Shown: positions 44,087 through 53,094 of the stretch, in pieces
Layout of the letters: each line of letters begins with the position of its first letter
How positions within the stretch are numbered: the stretch's first letter is position 1
Notes under the pieces: model-generated
The model's database searches: none
Told to the model about the DNA's origin: nothing
The model's input: only the letters and a program-made list of their open reading frames with translations
Made by a program: the position numbers and the translations under genes
Assembly (NCBI GenBank): GCA_004124295.1
Contig: SCKI01000001.1
Span: 372,001-436,000 of the forward strand
Length of the DNA stretch: 64,000 nucleotides
Direction: 5' to 3'
From: Fidelibacterota bacterium
GTDB lineage: Bacteria; Fidelibacterota; Marinisomatia; SCGC-AAA003-L08; TS1B11

Positions 44087-44321
44087 TAGGGCTGGTAACC
44101 CGATCAAATTAGTGCGCGATTTGGCCAGAACCACTGTGGATATAGCGTTAGACTACGACGACAGCAACAATCTTGCTATCTGGGATATCAAGAAAGCTCT
44201 CCAGCCTCATTTCCATATTGCCGGCACTGCAATCCCCGATCAGCAGTGGATTGACCAGACAATCCAGCAACTGGTCAGCAATGCTTTTTCAGATACCATC
44301 CAAGAGCAGGAGACGCCGTAA
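44058..44321 (+). CDS. small hypothetical protein
   Basis: 87 residues with TTG start at 44058. Acidic (TVDIALDYDDSNNLAIWDIK). No family recognised. The frame may be part of a degraded gene, but the coding look (no rare codons, balanced composition) supports it. Confidence 0.35.
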   Translation: MDLAHCIGPDRAGNPIKLVRDLARTTVDIALDYDDSNNLAIWDIKKALQPHFHIAGTAIPDQQWIDQTIQQLVSNAFSDTIQEQETP

Positions 44322-44454
44322 TACCAAGTAGGACGTAGGACCCGGCTCATGGAGTGGCATGTTTTCAATGCCGGCCGCCATACCAGCGCTGCTCCATGGG
44401 ACTCCCCGCTTGGGATCGCGAAATACTACTCTCAATTAAGGTATAAGGAACCTG

Positions 44455-44526
44455 ATGGAAACACTCTTCACAAAGAAAGAGGCAGCGGCCTACCTGAAGG
44501 TCCGTCAAGTAGCTGTCTATGGCTGA
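44455..44526 (+). pseudogene. truncated excisionase-like helix-turn-helix peptide
   Basis: 23 residues, METLFTKKEAAAYLKVRQVA, the typical first helix-turn-helix of an excisionase/MerR-type protein, cut off by TGA where a full protein would go on (VYRW). It overlaps the next small HTH gene by 8 bases. A decayed remnant or a leader peptide. Confidence 0.4.
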
Positions 44527-44758
44527 CTCTCAGAACAATTATTGCCCTGCATGTGGTGGGAACCAGGAGCGCTATCTATCGGTGAAGAGCGCTGCGATCA
44601 CGTTTGACCATACTGAGGACGCCATACGTGCAATGATTAAACGCCGGGACATACCCTTCTATAAGCGAGGGTCACGGATCTACATCAAGTATCGCGAATT
44701 CGAGGACCTTCTCATTCGCTATCCATCCGAATCTGAAATCATAATGGACGACCTGTAA
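44519..44758 (+). CDS. small helix-turn-helix protein, excisionase-like (element II)
   Basis: 79 residues: CPACGGNQERYLSVKSAAIT, HTH (TFDHTEDAIRAMIKRRDIPF) and wing YKRGSRIYIKYREF. Same family as the proteins at 8523 and 49331. 21 bases before the integrase. Confidence 0.8.
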   Translation: MADSQNNYCPACGGNQERYLSVKSAAITFDHTEDAIRAMIKRRDIPFYKRGSRIYIKYREFEDLLIRYPSESEIIMDDL

Positions 44759-44779
44759 CCCAATGAAAGGAGGTGTCCT

Positions 44780-45985
44780 ATGGCGAAGAAACTACCAATC
44801 CGACCGGTCATCTCCAAGAAACCGCGCAAGAACATCTATGACTACTGGGATGTAGATCAACAGGTATGGATCAAATGCTCTGGGTTTGACATCTACCTGT
44901 GGGACAGCCTGACTCAAAGCCTAGTGAAGCGTCGGGTTAAGGCTGATTTTGAATCCGCAAAAATTGCTCACCAAGATATGATTCAAGTGCGCGAGAAAGG
45001 TGCGCTGTCCCTACCGACCTATGTCAAACGACAAAGTGTAATTACGATTTGGGATCTTTATAAGAAATACGCAAAAGCCAAATCCGAGCCCTCACTGAGA
45101 AATCGACAGACTCGTTCCCCGCTTACAATTGAGCGCACACGAGCTGCGGTAAATGCCTTCTCCATTACCCTCGATGATAATCCCCAAATATCACAAATAA
45201 CGCCCTCAAAAATTGAGGGCTATATTAAGCGCCGACTGGACACTAACCACACACACGGAGGCATAAATGTAGATTTGCGTACCTTGAAAGCTCTCTTCTC
45301 GTGGGGTGTGAAGAAGGATTACCTGACATCCAATCCCTTCCTAAAAGTTGATATGTTCAAGGTAGAGCCGAGTGCACCAAGACCGCTTACCCAAGAGGAA
45401 GTAGCGCGACTGTATGCTGTTTGTCCGAAAGGAAGTCGTTGGTATCCGTTGATAATTGTTTACCTCCTCACTGGTGCCCGACTATCTGAGGTGCTGAAGC
45501 CAAAACTGTCATGGAAGGATATCGACCTCGAACAAGGCACGCTGACGCTCCCTGTGAGAAAGGGACGCAAATCGTCTGAGTTTCAAATCAAGACGGAGTT
45601 AATTGGAGTATTTCAGTACCTGAAAGATCACCCGTACACAAAAGTGAACAGCAGCGACCCGACTGATAGTGACTACCCGTTCCCATTCAATGCATCCTAC
45701 ATCAGCCACAAGATTAAGGCCATACTAAATGAAGCTGGGATCGATGCCACGGCGCATGATCTACGCGATTCATTCGTGAGTCATCTAGTATATCTAGGTT
45801 ACTCGATGGAGGATGTCAGTGAAGCTGCTGGTCACTCGTCAATCACAGTAACTGAGAAACACTACTACAAGCAACTGGATGAACGTAAAGGCCGGATGGC
45901 CAGTGATCTCCAGGATCACATAATCGAGAGCCAATCTCGAAGTAAAACTGATGGTGCTTCAAAAACGGGTAAGGAAAACGGGTAA
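44780..45985 (+). CDS. tyrosine recombinase, integrase of element II
   Basis: 401 residues. Arm/core-binding N-terminus (KLPIRPVISKKPRKNIYDYW), then a full catalytic set: R234 (LLTGARLSE), K261 (RKGRKS), H326/R329 (HDLRDSF), H352 (AGHSS), Y362 or Y363. A good SD (AAAGGAGGTG) precedes the ATG. Its C-terminus stops before the att core (46095), unlike the other two integrases. Probably the active integrase of element II at tRNA-Phe. The ACGGGTAAGGAAAACGGGTA repeat sits inside its last codons. Confidence 0.95.
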   Translation: MAKKLPIRPVISKKPRKNIYDYWDVDQQVWIKCSGFDIYLWDSLTQSLVKRRVKADFESAKIAHQDMIQVREKGALSLPTYVKRQSVITIWDLYKKYAKAKSEPSLRNRQTRSPLTIERTRAAVNAFSITLDDNPQISQITPSKIEGYIKRRLDTNHTHGGINVDLRTLKALFSWGVKKDYLTSNPFLKVDMFKVEPSAPRPLTQEEVARLYAVCPKGSRWYPLIIVYLLTGARLSEVLKPKLSWKDIDLEQGTLTLPVRKGRKSSEFQIKTELIGVFQYLKDHPYTKVNSSDPTDSDYPFPFNASYISHKIKAILNEAGIDATAHDLRDSFVSHLVYLGYSMEDVSEAAGHSSITVTEKHYYKQLDERKGRMASDLQDHIIESQSRSKTDGASKTGKENG

Positions 45986-46056
45986 AAAACGCCCTATAGG
46001 TACCCTATTCTGACCACTTTTGAAGCCTCTCAGAAATACTTCCAGATTAAGCATAA

Positions 46057-46085
46057 GGCCCCTCTTCTCGCCGAGAAAAGGGGCC
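46057..46085. terminator. hairpin between the integrase and the att core
   Basis: GGCCCCT / AGGGGCC stem with inner TCTCG/CGAGA, ending about 10 bases before the att core. T-poor tail on the plus strand. Confidence 0.5.
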
Positions 46086-46094
46086 ATTCTAATG

Positions 46095-46140
46095 GTGGCT
46101 CGGGGCGGAATCGAACCACCGACACATGGATTTTCAGTCC
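46095..46140. repeat. tRNA-Phe attachment core, element II/III junction
   Basis: 46 bases identical to 50901-50946 of the tRNA-Phe region (GTGGCTCGGGGCGG through TTCAGTCC). After it comes CGCTCTCCCGAGAGAAAA and two spaced GGGACAA/AGTGACAA repeats (46169-46192), the arm side of the element. Confidence 0.92.
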
Positions 46141-46201
46141 GTCGCTCTCCCGAGAGAAAATCTAGAATGAGGGACAAGAAAGAGTGACAAAGTGGATTTG
46201 T

Positions 46202-46858
46202 TTACTTCATTTCAGGCTTGTCAGCCTCATAAAGTTTCGCATTCAATGCTTCGCGCTTTCGCTTGATAATTTCGGGTTGGACGAAGTAAAAATCGAATAA
46301 AGATTCTAGAACGTCGAGATTCCAATCAGCTTCACCTGGTTTGACCTGCAAAATCTCGCCTGAGCTTGTGCTCTTAATTGGGTGAGCTGCGAAATTGCCA
46401 ATGTTTCTAATCGCATCAATTGATTCCACTAGGTGGCTTGGCAGTTGATTACTGTCAATAACCTGCTGAATTTCGTCGAAAAGGTTGCCAGGCGTAACAC
46501 TGGCGTGGCCTCTGAGCAGTAGTTGGAGGCACCTGCGACTGAGTGCAGCACTTGCCTTTGGGCTATCCGCGAGAACGAGGCAAGATTCTATGTAATCTGC
46601 AGCAATTTCGGGAGGTACATCCTTGCTCGGTGGAGTCCTGCTCATCGTCTTTGGGCGCACTAAATATTGAGCATTTATTGGATTTAGAACGGTTCTACCC
46701 TGGATTAGTACTCCAACTCCCGATGCGAGGGTGAATATGAATCGCTCGCATTCGGGGCAAGTGTCGAGAATGAGTGCCCACGAACCATCTAAATCTTGCC
46801 CGATGGGACGTTCTTCAGGAGTTGCATGAAATGAGATAAGGCAATGAGGACATTTCAT
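46202..46858 (-). CDS. DUF4145 domain protein with zinc ribbon
   Basis: 218 residues. Zinc ribbon at the start (MKCPHC, later CPEC near residue 35), then a DUF4145 (HEPN-like) domain from about 80 to 190 (SPKASAALSRRCLQLLLRGH, AIRNIGNFAAHPI). DUF4145 proteins often occur with restriction systems. Probably a defence accessory. Confidence 0.85.
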   Translation of the reverse strand: MKCPHCLISFHATPEERPIGQDLDGSWALILDTCPECERFIFTLASGVGVLIQGRTVLNPINAQYLVRPKTMSRTPPSKDVPPEIAADYIESCLVLADSPKASAALSRRCLQLLLRGHASVTPGNLFDEIQQVIDSNQLPSHLVESIDAIRNIGNFAAHPIKSTSSGEILQVKPGEADWNLDVLESLFDFYFVQPEIIKRKREALNAKLYEADKPEMK

Positions 46859-47003
46859 CGATGGGGCCTTTTATGAGTTCTTCTTAGTTTTTGAATTGAA
46901 TCCGTTCCTTGGATGGTTTGGCCAGCAATAAGCACAGTAGTTGGAGATTCCGGTTATCTCTATCGTGCGAAGAATTATGGGATTTCAGTCCTGCCGACGC
47001 GAT

Positions 47004-47960
47004 TTATAGTGAGTATTCGCTATTTGTTAACATCTGCCAGGTAGATATAATAAAGCCACAAGCGACAGCCGAATACTCTAATCCGAGTTCTGGGCGAAAT
47101 TCCCAGGCTTCGCCGGTATCTGAATCAATGCCATGGTCCGCTGCATTACGTAGATGACCCAAATACTTTCCAATAAACTTATGCTTTGTCGGTATGTGGT
47201 TTGCATCGGACAGGGTATCGATTCGTGCGTTAATACCATGTCTCGTTGACAAGTCTACTCCCTTTTCGTTCCCATACCACAAGAGGTAGTTCTCCACGGC
47301 ATTTCCGGTTTGGAGTATTGCTTCACGTGAGAGGCCTTGTGTTGCGTGTCGGAGACCTTCGGCAAGTACGTAAATGACAGTGTCTTGTTGAATGGAATCT
47401 GCGAGTTCATCTCCCAGTTGCTCACGAATCTTAATACGGCAATCCGCCAAACTTTCCGAGCTCGGACGGATACGAATCACCAAATCTTGAACGGAGCGGT
47501 GAGGAATTGCATACTGCCCGCCACCTTTGGACTCAATAGCCTGCGCAAATGTGCCGAGGCTCAACAATGTGTCCCTTATGTCATCTTGATGGGAATCCAA
47601 ATCAAAGATGGTCTTGGTCTGATGTGCTGCCGTTGAAGCGTCTTGGGTGGTTGCGAGTCGATCACGGAATGCCGTAAACGGCTCGTAGTTTTCTAATAAG
47701 AGCCGGAGTACATTCGGTTTGATTGACTGGTCACTTGTTACTAGGTATTGAGAAAGGAAACTTGATACTGAGTAAGTCCCGCTATCATGACTAATGAGAC
47801 CTATGTCCTCAGCCAGTTTTAGCGCGTTTTCCGCATTTTGTTGCCGAAGTTGAGTGAATTCAATAATGAAATCAACAGTCGCTGTGGGTCTTGACACCAC
47901 TACTGCTTCGGTAACAGCAACTACCTGTTCCGCCACTGCGTTGAAGAACGGGCGAGCCAT
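47004..47960 (-). CDS. hypothetical protein, winged-helix plus HEPN-like C-terminus
   Basis: 318 residues. The first 75 look like a winged helix (FTQLRQQNAENALKLAEDIG then LISHDSGTYSVS). The C-terminal third (HKFIGKYLGHLRNAADHGID) is helical with a RNxxDHG pattern like HEPN-type or abortive-infection proteins. It starts 3 bases after the upstream gene's stop; the DUF4145 gene is 145 bases further. No exact family recognised. Confidence 0.6.
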   Translation of the reverse strand: MARPFFNAVAEQVVAVTEAVVVSRPTATVDFIIEFTQLRQQNAENALKLAEDIGLISHDSGTYSVSSFLSQYLVTSDQSIKPNVLRLLLENYEPFTAFRDRLATTQDASTAAHQTKTIFDLDSHQDDIRDTLLSLGTFAQAIESKGGGQYAIPHRSVQDLVIRIRPSSESLADCRIKIREQLGDELADSIQQDTVIYVLAEGLRHATQGLSREAILQTGNAVENYLLWYGNEKGVDLSTRHGINARIDTLSDANHIPTKHKFIGKYLGHLRNAADHGIDSDTGEAWEFRPELGLEYSAVACGFIISTWQMLTNSEYSL

Positions 47961-47963
47961 GGA

Positions 47964-48689
47964 CTATTCCTGAGGAGTCTCAGTTACTCTGACTAATTCC
48001 TCAATTATCGCCTTTAGCTTTGATCCTAGTTCGTCAAGATTTTCTGGCGTACAATTGATTCTTACTTCAATGTTCAACGCTACGTGTAAACCGCTATCTC
48101 TGAGTGATGGTGCGACAAAACCTACCTCCGGTATGGTCTGTGTTTGTACAAGCTCTTCATCCCGCTCTTCCGGGTGATCGATAGCGATATGTTCGCGATC
48201 TATGGTAACAACCTTGCCATCTTGATCCTTTATAAGTCCAGAAGCACGGAGAATATCAATTATCGCATTTGCACCTGTCAGAACTGACGAGCTTCGTTTT
48301 TCACCTGCGGTGAATGCAATGTGGGATCGGAGTGCGCCAATATCCATGCCCTTTCGAATCCGTAAAGCTGTTAGAATTTTCTCAAAAAATTCATTGTCCT
48401 GAACTATCTTTCGCCATTCCTCCTCAATCCGAGAAGGCATATCGTAATCGAGAGCTCTAGCCAGTAGATCGCCCGGGTTTGTCAGGCTTTTCTTTTGTCC
48501 ACCCATAAGAATATCACTTGCAATTAGGAACTTGTGATTGCTGCTGACTACTGTCTTATTTATTGCCGATCGTGCGCTTACATCAGCTAGGTTGGAATCA
48601 GGGCCGGCAGAGCGATAGGCTTTGATAATCTTTGTTAGTTCGTTATAGGATGATCTTGGTAGTTGAAAATCGATTACCGGCATATTCAT
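47964..48689 (-). CDS. hypothetical protein, DUF5343-like
   Basis: 241 residues. The N-terminal part (FQLPRSSYNELTKIIKAYRS to LIKDQDGKVVTI) is helical and like DUF5343-type proteins; residues 195-235 are beta-rich (DSGLHVALNIEVRINCTPEN). It is the first gene of the minus-strand pair with 47004-47960. Name uncertain. Confidence 0.5.
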   Translation of the reverse strand: MNMPVIDFQLPRSSYNELTKIIKAYRSAGPDSNLADVSARSAINKTVVSSNHKFLIASDILMGGQKKSLTNPGDLLARALDYDMPSRIEEEWRKIVQDNEFFEKILTALRIRKGMDIGALRSHIAFTAGEKRSSSVLTGANAIIDILRASGLIKDQDGKVVTIDREHIAIDHPEERDEELVQTQTIPEVGFVAPSLRDSGLHVALNIEVRINCTPENLDELGSKLKAIIEELVRVTETPQE

Positions 48690-49330
48690 AATCCAGCTGA
48701 TATTGTGAGCGGATTGTGGCTTATTGTCTTTTGACCACGACTAGTGGCAAGATACGAATTGAATAACATTATTCCAACATTGCATTGTAGCCTTGTGAGC
48801 TCTGCCTAATAGACTACACAAATTGAGACTTAAGACGAGTTGGTCGGACATATTGATGCAAATCTGTGTGGGAGATCTATTGGGAACTTAGAGACTTGGT
48901 CATTCCGAATCAAAAGTTGATCTTCAGAATGAGCGGGAGTGGGCCGATTCGGCGTTTCGCTTAGATTTGGATGCGATGGGTGAGAGGAGCTTATCTAAGG
49001 CCGGGAAACGGCCATATTGAGGCTGATTATGGCCTGAAAAATAATATTTTAATAATAAGTTAATGGATTAGAGGAGACCCCCTACGCGCGCGCACACTAT
49101 TAGGGGGTATGGTTTATAACTTATTACTAGGCTCGAGTCTCTCCTCGGTGCTAGAATCAGCATGGAGTTTTACTTCAACAGGGCTGAAACGATTCTAGGC
49201 TTTTTAGGTTTAGCGTTGTGGATGCATAAAAAACGAAGAGCATATTGCTTTCCCGCAGGTCCAGGAGTTGGGGACAATGGAAAAGCGAACAACGGATCGA
49301 AGGAGGAAACGATCATGGTGAAATTGGAAC
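48690..49330. other. 640-base gene-free interval with a nested hairpin
   Basis: No coding sequence. A nested inverted repeat at 49053-49126: TAATAAGTTA and its complement outside (10 bp perfect), ACCCCCTA / TAGGGGGT inside (8 bp perfect), just upstream of the element III HTH gene. It could be an attenuator, operator or recombination site. Confidence 0.55.
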
Positions 49331-49597
49331 ATGACTAAGAATGTTTCTGGTAAGGATCCATATTGCAGTAGTTGCGGAAGCTCGCAGGAGCGATACCTTA
49401 GCATCGCCTCGGCAGCAAAAATGCTCGATATGACAGAGAATGGAGTCCGTGGGATGATTGCGCGGAGAGAGATTCCATTCGACAAACTAGGCAGCAGAGT
49501 TCGGATTAGATATTCCGATCTAGTTTCTCAGCTTAACCACTTTCCTTCCAAAATTGACATTGGGGATTCATTAGCTAAAAGGTCTTTAAGGAGCTAG
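49331..49597 (+). CDS. small helix-turn-helix protein, excisionase-like (element III)
   Basis: 88 residues: CSSCGSSQERYLSIASAAKM, HTH (LDMTENGVRGMIARREIPFD) and wing KLGSRVRIRYSDLVS. Same family as 8523 and 44519. 16 bases before the integrase ATG. Confidence 0.8.
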   Translation: MTKNVSGKDPYCSSCGSSQERYLSIASAAKMLDMTENGVRGMIARREIPFDKLGSRVRIRYSDLVSQLNHFPSKIDIGDSLAKRSLRS

Positions 49598-49613
49598 ATT
49601 CGAGTCATTGAAT

Positions 49614-50963
49614 ATGCGTAAACACTTACCCATCCGACCCAAGATTTCCAAAAATCCTAGACTCAACATTTATGATTTCTGGGACGAGAGACGACAGCAG
49701 TACGGTAAATGCTACGGATTTGAACTGGATTTTTACGACGGCATTTCTGGCACTAGAATCAGGCGGACTGTTCGAGCAGATTATCGAACCGCGCAGGCGA
49801 ATTATCGAGAATTGATGGAACAGTTCAAGGAGGGCCAAGACAGTCTACCATTACTCATTCAGCGTGCCGATGCCCTGACCAATGAGGAATTATTCGAATC
49901 CTTCGCTCGGGCCAATTCGGAGCCCTCATTGCGTAACAGGCAAGTGAGGTCACCTTTAACGATAAAGCGGACCAGATCAGCCGTTACGGCCTTTCAATCG
50001 GCATTTGACTATGCTGTCAAGGTAGTAGATGTCACACCTGCCAAGATCGAGCTATTCATCAAATATCGGATCAGCCAGGGAAGAAAGCCTGGTGGCATCA
50101 ATGCCGATCTCAGGACTCTCAAAGCACTCTTCAGTTGGGCGCTCAGAAAGGGAACCATTTCGGATAATCCGTACATGAAGGTTGAAATGTTTCCTGCTGA
50201 GCGTAGCGCGCCCCGGCCTCTCTCAACGGATGAGCTGGCGCGACTCTTTCAAGTGTGCCCACAGGGAAGTCGCTGGTTCCCTCTCATCATGGTCTATCTG
50301 CTAACGGGTGCCAGACTATCGGAGATTCTAAAGCCTAAGATGACTTGGGATGATATTGATTTCGAAAAAGAGATGATGACGCTTCCGTTCCGCAAGGGGG
50401 CCAAGTCTAGCCGGATTCCACTCAATGTGATTCTTATGGAGATATTCACTGATCTAAAGAAGAATCCATTTGAAAAGGACCATAACAACGAGCCGGAAGA
50501 TGTGTTATTTCCGTTTCCGATAAATGCTTCATATGTGAGCCACAAGATAAAAGCGATCCTGAATGAGGCCGGCATTGATGCCACAGCGCACGATCTCCGG
50601 GATACGTTTGTGAGCTATCTCATGAACCTCGGGTATACGATTGCAGATGTTAGCAAACTGGCCGGACATTCAAACATCAAAGTCACAGAGAAGTACTACT
50701 TCGCGCAGCTTGAAGATCGCCGAAATGAGATGATATCAAACTTAGGTCGCTACATGGGCGATCAAGTCACCGCATCAAAAACAGAGACAGAAAACAGCGA
50801 CAAGGAGCGTTTTAGGGTGACGAATTCTGATCAATTCAAGCCAGTAAATGAGGAAAATTCGAAGCGGAGTGTCCGACGGAGAATAAAGACTTCTCCTCTT
50901 GTGGCTCGGGGCGGAATCGAACCACCGACACATGGATTTTCAGTCCACTGCTCTACCAACTGA
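49614..50963 (+). CDS. tyrosine recombinase, integrase of element III
   Basis: 449 residues, the same family as the element II integrase. Opening RKHLPIRPKISKNPRLNIYD; catalytic R (LLTGARLSE), K (RKGAKSS), HDLRDTF, AGHSN and Y (KYYFAQ). ATG 49614 is preferred over TTG 49608 by comparison with the other two. The frame runs through the end of the att core and antisense into the tRNA (VARGGIEPPTHGFSVHCSTN), overlapping it by 62 bases (50902-50963); a shorter end would be expected in a free element. Confidence 0.92.
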   Translation: MRKHLPIRPKISKNPRLNIYDFWDERRQQYGKCYGFELDFYDGISGTRIRRTVRADYRTAQANYRELMEQFKEGQDSLPLLIQRADALTNEELFESFARANSEPSLRNRQVRSPLTIKRTRSAVTAFQSAFDYAVKVVDVTPAKIELFIKYRISQGRKPGGINADLRTLKALFSWALRKGTISDNPYMKVEMFPAERSAPRPLSTDELARLFQVCPQGSRWFPLIMVYLLTGARLSEILKPKMTWDDIDFEKEMMTLPFRKGAKSSRIPLNVILMEIFTDLKKNPFEKDHNNEPEDVLFPFPINASYVSHKIKAILNEAGIDATAHDLRDTFVSYLMNLGYTIADVSKLAGHSNIKVTEKYYFAQLEDRRNEMISNLGRYMGDQVTASKTETENSDKERFRVTNSDQFKPVNEENSKRSVRRRIKTSPLVARGGIEPPTHGFSVHCSTN

Positions 50964-50974
50964 GCTACCGAGCC
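50902..50974 (-). tRNA. tRNA-Phe (GAA)
   Basis: 73 bases on the minus strand. 7-bp acceptor stem GGCTCGG/CCGAGCC, D arm with GAGC...GTT, anticodon loop with CTGAAAA (GAA), T arm GGTTCGATTCC. CCA is not encoded. Intact and functional-looking; its 3' half is the target of the tandem elements. Confidence 0.95.
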
Positions 50975-51207
50975 GGTGGCGAGGGGCGCCGGGCGCCTGT
51001 TACCGGCGGGCAAATCTAACTCTGCCACCGTCCGCCCGAAAAGGGAAATGCCGGTGTAGTTTTTCTTGGTTCTGGGGCCGCAGATGTGAAAATTATCACG
51101 CCGGGGCCTGCGGGCTTGCGGTAATTTGGGTTCCCGGCCAGATGGCACTCATCTGGAGATGGCGGGAAGGGCATTTGTGAGCGATTACGTTAGATTGGAC
51201 GCCTGAG

Positions 51208-52353
51208 ATGATGACCGAATTTTCCCCGGAGGGCCGGGGGAAGAACCAGCACCTGATCGTTGTGGTGGACGATCTCCCTTCAAATCTGCTCTATTTCAAC
51301 GAGGCTCTCAACGGCTTCGGCTACCAGACCATTACCGCCCAGAACGGCCGCGACGCCCTGGAGAAAATCTCCGGCGTGGTGCCCGACCTGATCCTCACCG
51401 ACGTCAATATGCCGGAGATGGACGGTTACGCCCTGTGCGAGTCGGTCAAGGGTAACGAGGCCACAAAGGATGTGCCCATCATCCTGGTGACGGCCCAGGA
51501 CGACCGGGACAGCTTGGTCCGGGGTCTGGAAACCGGCGCCGACGATTTCCTCATCAAACCGGTGAACCTTAGCGAGCTCCAGGCCCGGGTCCGGAACCTG
51601 CTGCTGGTGAAGGACTACCGGGATCACATGAAGGCCTATACCGTCCGCCTGGAGGCCGAGGTCTCGGCCCGCACCCACGACCTGAGCAACGCGGTCCTGG
51701 AGCTCAAATCGCTGAACCTGCAGCTGAAGGGCTCCATCCAGGATACCATCCAGCGCCTCTCCGTAGCCGCCGAATTCCGCGACAGCGATACCGCTGCCCA
51801 CATTTGGCGCATGAGCCATTACGCCCAAGTCGTGGCCAAGACACTGGGCCTGCGGCGTGAGGAAGTGGAAAATATGCTCTACGCCAGCCCGATGCACGAT
51901 GTGGGCAAGATTGGCACGCCGGACCAGATACTCCTGAAGAAGGGGAAACTTACTCCCGCTGAGAAAAAGATCATGGACGAGCATACCCTTATCGGAGAGC
52001 GTATCCTCAGCGGTTCCGATCATCCCCTGTTGGTGATGGCCCGGGAGGTGGCTGGGGGTCACCACGAATGGTGGGATGGCAGCGGCTATCCCCGGCAAAT
52101 CCGGGCGGAAAAAATCCCCCGCACCGCCCGTATCGTGGCGGTGGCCGATGTGTACGATGCCCTGACGACCAAGCGGGTGTACAAGCCAGCCTGGACGATT
52201 GACGATGCCTTCGACCATCTCAGGGATGGGGCGGGCACCCACTTCGATCCCACCTGCGTCGGCGCCATCCTGGATTCCCGCGAAGATATTCTCGAAATCC
52301 AGAACGGCGAGCAACCCGTCAGCCAGGGTGTGGTGTTGGAGGACGCGGAGTAA
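51208..52353 (+). CDS. response regulator with HD-GYP c-di-GMP phosphodiesterase
   Basis: 381 residues. REC domain (1-125; phosphoacceptor D65, K117), a helical linker, then an HD-GYP domain with HD (230-231, MHDVGKIGTP) and HHEWWDGSGYP (285-295). HD-GYP proteins hydrolyse cyclic di-GMP and often control motility or biofilm. First gene of the chromosomal right flank; 9 bases before the next gene. Likely works with the two kinases behind it. Confidence 0.95.
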   Translation: MMTEFSPEGRGKNQHLIVVVDDLPSNLLYFNEALNGFGYQTITAQNGRDALEKISGVVPDLILTDVNMPEMDGYALCESVKGNEATKDVPIILVTAQDDRDSLVRGLETGADDFLIKPVNLSELQARVRNLLLVKDYRDHMKAYTVRLEAEVSARTHDLSNAVLELKSLNLQLKGSIQDTIQRLSVAAEFRDSDTAAHIWRMSHYAQVVAKTLGLRREEVENMLYASPMHDVGKIGTPDQILLKKGKLTPAEKKIMDEHTLIGERILSGSDHPLLVMAREVAGGHHEWWDGSGYPRQIRAEKIPRTARIVAVADVYDALTTKRVYKPAWTIDDAFDHLRDGAGTHFDPTCVGAILDSREDILEIQNGEQPVSQGVVLEDAE

Positions 52354-52362
52354 CCGCTCTTC

Positions 52363-53094
52363 ATGCCGGTGGTTGATACTGAGCAAAACCTGAACAGTTC
52401 GGTCCGCCGTACCTGGGAGGCGCTCAAAACGCTCTCCCGGAAGATTCTCCACGACACGAACAATGTCTATGGGGCCATTCAGGGCTATCTCTCGCTGCTG
52501 GATATGGCCGGAACCCGGGACAAACAGCTGGCCAGATACTTGTCCGCCATGCAGGAAGCCCTGGATACCGGCATGACCCGCAACAAGGCCTTGGCCGCCT
52601 TTTATCGCGAGCAGCAGGTGATGGTTATCGCCATCGAACCGCTGGAGACGGCGCGGAAGGCCGCAGCAGGCAGCGCAGCCGGCCTGGAAATTCAGCCCAG
52701 CGTCACCGCTGATACCGATTTGCCCCCCCTGCAGGTTGAGGAGCCCGCCTTTCAGGATCTTATTGACCTGCTCTGCTTCCTGGCCCAGCAGACCGGCAGC
52801 GTCGAACCGGATATCAGCCTTATGCAGGCCGAGCTTGACGCCGCACAGATTGCCGCTATGGTGATGGAGAGCAACCCGGGAGCATACCTGCAGATTTCCA
52901 TGACTATTGACACAGCCGGCTTGAATGGTGATATGACCGGTTTTCTTCAGCCTTACCGCATGAGCGTTGATCCGGAGGCAGATTTGGGGGTCGGCCGGCT
53001 GCTGCCGATATTGGCCAACCATAACGGCAACCTCGATCTGATTCAGGATAACGGCGGCCTGCAGCTGAATATGTATTTCCCGTACCCTGCATGA
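52363..53094 (+). CDS. histidine-kinase-like protein with degenerate ATPase
   Basis: 243 residues. The HDTNNVYGAIQGYLSLLD segment (about 30-48) is a DHp-type phosphoacceptor box as in NtrB-like kinases, but no HATPase G-box is clear. It may be a phosphotransfer or adaptor protein. It overlaps the next gene by 4 bases (ATGA). Confidence 0.7.
   Translation: MPVVDTEQNLNSSVRRTWEALKTLSRKILHDTNNVYGAIQGYLSLLDMAGTRDKQLARYLSAMQEALDTGMTRNKALAAFYREQQVMVIAIEPLETARKAAAGSAAGLEIQPSVTADTDLPPLQVEEPAFQDLIDLLCFLAQQTGSVEPDISLMQAELDAAQIAAMVMESNPGAYLQISMTIDTAGLNGDMTGFLQPYRMSVDPEADLGVGRLLPILANHNGNLDLIQDNGGLQLNMYFPYPA

Noticed and set aside
51280-53022. 580-residue minus-strand ORF
   Set aside because: Lies opposite the HD-GYP and kinase genes, which have clear motifs; the antisense product is His/Gly/Gln-rich with no domain.
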